From Pseudopedobacter saltans DSM 12145 (GTDB lineage Bacteria; Bacteroidota; Bacteroidia; Sphingobacteriales; Sphingobacteriaceae): a stretch of 64,000 nucleotides of DNA. The stretch is from contig NC_015177.1 in the NCBI RefSeq assembly GCF_000190735.1, positions 2,418,001 through 2,482,000 of the forward strand. Reading direction: 5' to 3'. This document shows, in pieces, positions 59,546-64,000 of this stretch; the first letter of the stretch is position 1; each line of letters starts with the position of its first letter. The notes beneath the pieces were generated by a model. The model saw only the letters and a list, made by a program, of their open reading frames with translations, did no database searches and had not been told where the DNA came from. The position numbers and the translations under genes were made by a program.

Positions 59546-60394
59546 TTATACCTTATTAAATGAGTTCAGCCTTTCCAAGAGCATTTTAGAAACTTCATTA
59601 AAATAGCGTTTCCGGTTAAATCCCATTACCCATTGTATACCATTAATCGCATTGGTTACGAAAACTTCCTCTACTTCATTTAAAATTTCGGGGTTAATTT
59701 GAGCTTCTATGATATCCAGTTGATGCTCAGCTGCCAAATTAATCACAACCTGGCGCATTACTCCGGCTACGCAACCTTCACTTAAAGCTGGTGTGTAAAT
59801 TTGGCCTTTATATACCAGAAATACATTGGAACTTAATGCTTCACAAAGGAATCCGTTCTGATTTAAGATAAAAACATCGTCAAGTCTATGCTGCTGTTTG
59901 TAAAGTCCTGCCATTACAAATGGCAAAGCACTACAAGTTTTTAAATTTGAAAGCTTATTAATGGGTTTCAGAATGTCATCATAAACATCCATAATTAACC
60001 CCTTACTGTTGATATTATAGTAAGCCGATTCTAAAGGACTAACTTCTAAACTATATCCATTTTTATTGTCAGTCGGTGTATAAAGCCCATCTGAATCCCT
60101 AAAAACTGTAAGTCTGAATCTCGCATTCTGACTAATCTTATTTCTTTTAGCCAAGTCCTCGGTAACTTCTTTTAAGAAATAAGCATCCAGATAAGAATAC
60201 CCTTCTATCTTCAAGGTTTTCATCCCTTTTTGAAGCCGCTCAGCATGTTCTTCAGGAAAGTTTAGTTTTCCTCTGCTCATTCGCATAGTTTCAAATAGGC
60301 CATCACCATATTTAAACCCCCTGTTTGCTAAACTTAATACTTTCTCCTCTTCCTGTAAAATCTCTCCGTTAAAATTTATAAATCGTTTCGACAT
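59546..60394 (-). CDS. Aminotransferase class IV (aminodeoxychorismate lyase-like)
   Basis: A 282-residue PLP enzyme of fold type IV. The PLP lysine is Lys152 in NLKTCSALP; NRGFKYGDGLFETMRM at the N-terminus and EALSSNVFLV with AGVMRQVV complete the pattern. The group includes 4-amino-4-deoxychorismate lyase (PabC), branched-chain and D-amino-acid aminotransferases; the short length and RGFKYGDGLFET favour the PabC-like branch, for folate synthesis. The gene follows rluD by 14 bases in one operon. Confidence 0.82.
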   Translation of the reverse strand: MSKRFINFNGEILQEEEKVLSLANRGFKYGDGLFETMRMSRGKLNFPEEHAERLQKGMKTLKIEGYSYLDAYFLKEVTEDLAKRNKISQNARFRLTVFRDSDGLYTPTDNKNGYSLEVSPLESAYYNINSKGLIMDVYDDILKPINKLSNLKTCSALPFVMAGLYKQQHRLDDVFILNQNGFLCEALSSNVFLVYKGQIYTPALSEGCVAGVMRQVVINLAAEHQLDIIEAQINPEILNEVEEVFVTNAINGIQWVMGFNRKRYFNEVSKMLLERLNSFNKV

Positions 60395-60408
60395 CTAAGC
60401 GCTAATAA

Positions 60409-61437
60409 TTACTGATTCTTTATATAACTTTCCCATTTCTCGAGTACCTGACTAAAATCATCAGGAAGCTCACTTTCAAAATAAACCTCTTTTTTTGTTG
60501 TAGGATGAATAAATCCCAACGATTTTGCATGAAGTGCCTGTCTTGGCATAACTGCAAAACAATTATCTATAAACTGTTTGTACTTAGCAAATATTGTTCC
60601 CTTACGAATTTTATCTCCTCCATAAGCAGTGTCATTAAATAAAGGATGCCCTATAGCCTTCATATGCGCCCTTATTTGATGAGTACGGCCAGTCTCCAAT
60701 TGACATTCAATTAGGGTAACATAATTCAATCGCTTTACAACTTTATAATGAGTAACAGACCATTTCCCTTTTTCGGGATCGTCATATAGATCCATCACTT
60801 TTCTATCTTTTATACTTCGTCCAATATAGCCACTAATTATACCATCTTCAGGCAAATCCCCCCAAACTAAAGCAAGATACTTCCTTTTGATAGAGTGATC
60901 GAAAAATTGCTTAGCCAAAGAAGCCATTGATTTTTCGTTTTTAGATATGACCAGCAAACCCGAAGTATCTTTATCTATTCTGTGAACCAAACCTGGTCTA
61001 CCGTCGTTTCCAGGTAATTGAGGTAATTGAGAAAAATGATGAGTAAGTGCATTCACCAAAGTTCCAGACCAATTTCCGTATCCTGGATGAACAACCATTC
61101 CCGCTACTTTATTTACAAGTACAACATCATTATCTTCATATATAATATCAATAGGAATATCTTCAGGATAAACTTCCGTATCTCGCGGAGGATGCGGCAG
61201 AACTATAGAAATATCATCTAGGGGCTTAATCTTATAACTGGGTTTAATGGCCTTTCCATTAACAAGTACATTTCCCTGCTCAATTGCATTCTGTATTTTA
61301 TTTCTTGAAGCATTTTCCAGACGAACCATCAAAAATTTGTCTATTCTAATTGACGATTGCCCTTTATCCACAACAACTCTAAAATGCTCGTAAAGGTCAC
61401 TTTCCTCCGTTTCTACATAGTCTGGAAATTCATTCAT
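60409..61437 (-). CDS. rluD: 23S rRNA pseudouridine synthase RluD-like
   Basis: A 342-residue RluA-family synthase. An S4 RNA-binding domain is at residues 29-80 (IRIDKFLMVRLENASRNKIQNAI), and the catalytic aspartate is Asp155 in GLVHRIDKDTSGLL. Late markers are ETGRTHQIRAHM and HPLFNDTAYGG. It converts uridines in helix 69 of 23S rRNA if orthologous to RluD; the paralogues RluA and RluC share these motifs, so the exact site is a family inference. The -7 box sits 4 bases before the ATG. Confidence 0.9.
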   Translation of the reverse strand: MNEFPDYVETEESDLYEHFRVVVDKGQSSIRIDKFLMVRLENASRNKIQNAIEQGNVLVNGKAIKPSYKIKPLDDISIVLPHPPRDTEVYPEDIPIDIIYEDNDVVLVNKVAGMVVHPGYGNWSGTLVNALTHHFSQLPQLPGNDGRPGLVHRIDKDTSGLLVISKNEKSMASLAKQFFDHSIKRKYLALVWGDLPEDGIISGYIGRSIKDRKVMDLYDDPEKGKWSVTHYKVVKRLNYVTLIECQLETGRTHQIRAHMKAIGHPLFNDTAYGGDKIRKGTIFAKYKQFIDNCFAVMPRQALHAKSLGFIHPTTKKEVYFESELPDDFSQVLEKWESYIKNQ

Positions 61438-61441
61438 AGCA

Positions 61442-61449
61442 CAAAAGTA
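61442..61449 (-). promoter_or_regulatory. -7 box of rluD, 4 bases from the start codon
   Basis: The minus strand reads TACTTTTG. A TTG (61468-61466 on the minus strand) lies 16 bases upstream, just under the usual 17-23 spacing. It predicts a leaderless or nearly leaderless transcript. Confidence 0.5.
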
Positions 61450-61618
61450 CCTTTTTAAATTTTATCAAAAAAAAAAGCTACAACTGGTATCACTTTTGCT
61501 ACCGCTTGCGTATTTAAAAGAAACATCCGCCATGAAAAAAGTAAGAAAAAACATAATGTTTGTAGTTAATTTTATACCTTTCCTTATAAAAACTATTTAC
61601 TTCAAACATTAGACAAAA

Positions 61619-62641
61619 ATGAGAGTACAATTATCACTCGCCAAAAGTATTTTATTAAGTTCCATTATTTTTTTATCTGCCAAATCAGCATTTTCCCAAG
61701 GAGATGCTATAGATTTGATTAAAGCAAGAGAAGATGCTACAAAAATAACCCAGGCGTATCTAAACCCTTTTTTTAAAGGGCTTGGTTCTGGAATGAACAA
61801 TGGTTGGTTTAATTCCGCTAAAGCTAAAAATCTGGGGAAATTCGATTTAAGAATTCAAGCCAGCGGAGCATTCGTTCCAACATCAGATCAGACTTTTGAC
61901 GTCAATTCTCTGGGTTTAACCAGATTCAAACCGGCTTCCGGAAGCAGTTCAATAACTCCCACAGTTTTTGGTAAAGACGACGGAGGTATTACCTTAACAG
62001 ATAAAAACAATTCAAATATTGAGTTTCAAATGCCGTCCGGAGCAGGGTTTCACATTGTTCCGAGCCCGCAGATACAATTAACTGTAGGGCTAGTTTACGA
62101 TACCGAAATTTCTGCAAGATTCACCCCAAAAGTCGGAAATGATGACTTTGGAAAAGTTGGATCCTGGGGAATTGGTGTAAAAAAAGAGATAACAAAGTTA
62201 CTCCCTTGGAAAACTGAAAAAATCATCCCTATCGATTTAGCTGTAGCTTTAGGGTATAACCAAATTAATTACGACCACAAAGTTGCAGTAAAAGATCAAA
62301 TTGGCGATGATGACACTAACGATCTAAAACAAAGAATTGAAGGCAAGTTTTCTGGTGTTACCGCCGATTTAATCGTATCTAAGAAATTAGCAATATTTAC
62401 TCCTTTTGCTAGTATTGGTTATAATTCCGCAAAAACGGATATCGGCATCTTAGGTACTTATAAATTTAATGGGGAAAATGATTTAGTAGATCCGGTAAGA
62501 ATTAAACAAACAGATGTTTCTGCATTTAGAGGATCTCTTGGTTTTGGGCTACATCTTGCTTTTTTTAGATTATACGGAGCATACAATATCAGTGATTACC
62601 AATCTGTAACAGCAGGTATCGGTTTTGGTATAGGTAAATAA
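61619..62641 (+). CDS. DUF6588 family outer-membrane protein
   Basis: A 340-residue exported protein with a signal peptide ending AFSQ (about residue 26). The mature part looks like a beta-barrel: many alternating strands, GFHIVPSPQIQLTVGLVYDTEISARF, GVKKEITKLLPW and the terminal YGAYNISDYQSVTAGIGFGIGK. I assign it to DUF6588 from its AYLNPFFKGLGSGMNNGWFNSAK opening. No function is known. It is flanked by 181 bases upstream and a terminator downstream, so a single-gene unit. Confidence 0.75.
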   Translation: MRVQLSLAKSILLSSIIFLSAKSAFSQGDAIDLIKAREDATKITQAYLNPFFKGLGSGMNNGWFNSAKAKNLGKFDLRIQASGAFVPTSDQTFDVNSLGLTRFKPASGSSSITPTVFGKDDGGITLTDKNNSNIEFQMPSGAGFHIVPSPQIQLTVGLVYDTEISARFTPKVGNDDFGKVGSWGIGVKKEITKLLPWKTEKIIPIDLAVALGYNQINYDHKVAVKDQIGDDDTNDLKQRIEGKFSGVTADLIVSKKLAIFTPFASIGYNSAKTDIGILGTYKFNGENDLVDPVRIKQTDVSAFRGSLGFGLHLAFFRLYGAYNISDYQSVTAGIGFGIGK

Positions 62642-62665
62642 GCAATAATTCATATCAATGTATTT

Positions 62666-62692
62666 AGGCTGATCTTATGATTAGCCTTTTTT
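62666..62692 (+). terminator. Intrinsic terminator after the DUF6588 gene
   Basis: Arms AGGCTGAT (62666-62673) and ATTAGCCT (62680-62687), with one G-U pair, followed by TTTTTATT. Confidence 0.75.
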
Positions 62693-62700
62693 ATTTTATA

Positions 62701-62708
62701 TAAATTTG
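62701..62708 (+). promoter_or_regulatory. -7 box 3 bases before the desulfhydrase start codon
   Basis: TAAATTTG, 3 bases before ATG 62712, just past the preceding terminator. No TTG at -33 spacing was found. Confidence 0.4.
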
Positions 62709-62711
62709 CGA

Positions 62712-63611
62712 ATGTTTGATTTTGAAATTCATAGCCCCGAAGAAGAGATACACCTTCCTATACTTAAAGATAATAATGTAAGATTATTCATCAAACGGGA
62801 TGATTTGATACATCCTTTTATTTCTGGAAACAAATGGCGTAAATTAAAATATAACCTGATAGAAGCAGAAAAGCAGGGTAAGAAGCACCTCGTAAGTTTC
62901 GGTGGAGCATATTCTAATCATATTTTAGCCCTGGCTGCTGCCGGCGCCAAATTTGGCTTTAAAACTACAGGATTTATAAGAGGAGAAGAGATCTATAACC
63001 CCATGCTCTCTCTTTGTAAAATATTCGGCATGAGCCTATGCTTTGTAAATAGAGAAGCCTATAAGCACAAAATAAAGCTTTATAACGACATTTTCACAGA
63101 AGAGACCGACACTTACTTTATAGACGAAGGTGGTGCCGGAAAACTGGCGGAAAAGGGATGTAGAGAGATTATCAAAGAATTAAAGAGAGCATATAATTAT
63201 ATTTTCTGCGCAGCGGGTACAGGAACCACCGCATCAGGAATAATCAATGAAATTGCACTAAAAAACTTAGAAACTGAGATTAATATAGTCTGCGTTCTGA
63301 AAGGATATGAATCAATTTCCGAAGATATCAATTTACTTCTGGACAAACCGTATCGATATAATATACTTCACGATTACCATTTCGGCGGTTACGCGAAAAC
63401 CAAGCCGAAACTCATAGAGTTTATTCAATACGTTAGTAAGCATACTGGCATGCTTACCGATCCTATTTATACAGGAAAAACGCTATTTGCTATCATAGAT
63501 CAGGTAAAACAGGGTAAAATAAAACCAAACAGCAAGATAATAATGATTCATACAGGAGGAGTATTTGGGATACTCGGAATGTTAGACAAATTTAATAAAA
63601 AAGGCTCTTGA
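62712..63611 (+). CDS. D-cysteine desulfhydrase / ACC deaminase family protein
   Basis: A 299-residue PLP fold-type II enzyme from ATG 62712; a TTG two codons earlier lies inside the -7 box. The PLP lysine is Lys41 in SGNKWRKLKYNL, followed by VSFGGAYSNHILALA and the phosphate-binding AAGTGTTASGI. In this family either D-cysteine or 1-aminocyclopropane-1-carboxylate is cleaved to pyruvate or 2-oxobutyrate plus ammonia. The two activities cannot be separated by eye. Its TGA stop lies inside the terminator stem. Confidence 0.85.
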   Translation: MFDFEIHSPEEEIHLPILKDNNVRLFIKRDDLIHPFISGNKWRKLKYNLIEAEKQGKKHLVSFGGAYSNHILALAAAGAKFGFKTTGFIRGEEIYNPMLSLCKIFGMSLCFVNREAYKHKIKLYNDIFTEETDTYFIDEGGAGKLAEKGCREIIKELKRAYNYIFCAAGTGTTASGIINEIALKNLETEINIVCVLKGYESISEDINLLLDKPYRYNILHDYHFGGYAKTKPKLIEFIQYVSKHTGMLTDPIYTGKTLFAIIDQVKQGKIKPNSKIIMIHTGGVFGILGMLDKFNKKGS

Positions 63612-63630
63612 AAATTCAAGAGCCTTTTAA
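63597..63630. terminator. Bidirectional terminator between the desulfhydrase and rplQ genes
   Basis: Arms AAAAGGCTCTTGAA (63599-63612) and TTCAAGAGCCTTTT (63615-63628). The plus-strand stop codon lies in the first arm. The minus-strand side runs into TTTTTTATT and ends the ribosomal transcript. Confidence 0.9.
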
Positions 63631-63649
63631 ATCAAAAACAGCTTTTTTA

Positions 63650-64000
63650 TTATTTAGCCTCTTCTGTACCTTCTTCATTAGATTCAGCTACTTCTGGAGT
63701 AACTTCTTCTACTTTCTCCTCCGCAACTACTTCTTCAGCAGCTGGAGCAGCCTTCTTAGCTTTAGAAGAACCTCTTCTACGAGTAGTTTTCTTCTCAGCT
63801 TTAGCTTCAACACCGTAAACTGTATTGAAATCTACTAACTCGATAAGCGCCATAGAAGCGTTATCTCCTAAACGATTTCCTAACTTAATGATACGAGTAT
63901 AACCACCTGGTCTGTTAGCGATTTTTTCAGCTACTTCACGGAATAAGACAGTGATAACTTCTTTGTTCTGTAATTTAGAAAAAACCACACGACGAGAATG
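63650..64000 (-). CDS. rplQ: 50S ribosomal protein bL17, 5' part beyond the window
   Basis: The C-terminal 116 codons of bL17. The frame is open to the window edge (the first visible codons read [16 protein letters not shown]), so the true start lies outside; the GTG at 63988 is internal. The core ends with [29 protein letters not shown], which is strongly conserved. A Lys/Ala- then Glu-rich tail of about 55 residues follows ([14 protein letters not shown], then acidic), as often seen in Bacteroidota. It is normally the last gene of the rpoA-rplQ operon, in line with the terminator beyond. Confidence 0.95.
   Translation of the reverse strand, partial: HSRRVVFSKLQNKEVITVLFREVAEKIANRPGGYTRIIKLGNRLGDNASMALIELVDFNTVYGVEAKAEKKTTRRRGSSKAKKAAPAAEEVVAEEKVEEVTPEVAESNEEGTEEAK

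Noticed and set aside
1-64000. Mobile elements, CRISPR arrays, prophage or defence systems
   Set aside because: No transposase, integrase, Cas, restriction or toxin-antitoxin genes and no direct-repeat arrays were found; the gene content is a glycan locus plus core genes.

Overview
The window comes from a low-G+C member of the Bacteroidota, most likely Sphingobacteriaceae and Pedobacter-like. The reasons are a SusC/SusD pair, a type IX secretion sorting tail, Bacteroidota -7 boxes (TAnnTTTG) in front of many genes, an extended NusB, a Rho with a long disordered insertion, and families such as DUF3276, DUF2851, DUF4254 and DUF6588. No insertion sequence, prophage, CRISPR array or rRNA gene is visible. 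No stretch without a gene exceeds about 255 bases.

Positions 1-21017 hold a polysaccharide utilisation locus, almost all on the minus strand. Reading from its upstream end: an AraC regulator, a GH3 glycosidase, a beta-helix lipoprotein that may be a polysaccharide lyase, a large GH29 alpha-L-fucosidase, a GH88 unsaturated glucuronyl hydrolase, SusC, SusD, a fasciclin-like lipoprotein, a T9SS-exported discoidin-domain protein, a second GH29, an alpha/beta hydrolase and the start of a GH92 alpha-mannosidase cut by the window edge. A divergent second AraC regulator and a rhamnose/fucose-type mutarotase lie beside it. No sulfatase is present. The set suggests uptake and breakdown of a fucosylated, uronic-acid-containing, unsulfated glycan: a lyase creates 4,5-unsaturated uronic ends, GH88 removes them, GH29 removes fucose, and GH3 and GH92 finish the chain. 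A 17-bp motif shared by the T9SS-gene and susC promoters, with a weaker copy before the beta-helix gene, is a candidate operator.

Positions 21169-32785 are core genes: cysteine desulfurase, a methyltransferase/PAP2/ZIP run, the minus-strand nusB-DUF1573-yajC-ybbR-coaE-MBL-marR run, a leucine-dehydrogenase-type enzyme and an ABC exporter. Positions 32945-43424 carry DUF3276, a cold-shock protein, a UbiD decarboxylase, a TMEM175-type channel, YchF, tRNA-Arg(CCG), small stress and metabolic genes, glutathione peroxidase, PspC, DUF2851 and pyrF.

Positions 43665-53555 carry rho, pssA, a lone HPt protein with folK, sppA, a PolX homologue whose polymerase active site is lost, DUF4254-GT9-SixA and mazG. 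Positions 53619-64000 hold a lipoprotein/ECF sigma/membrane-beta-barrel operon, a LolC/E-type permease, a NamZ-like muramidase, fmt, an aminotransferase IV, rluD, a DUF6588 protein, a D-cysteine desulfhydrase/ACC deaminase homologue and the 3' end of rplQ.

The strongest points for a second look are the degenerate PolX polymerase site, the hairpin that encodes the same C-terminal hexapeptide in two convergent genes, the shared PUL promoter motif, the unassigned beta-helix and T9SS proteins, and a group of apparently leaderless promoters.
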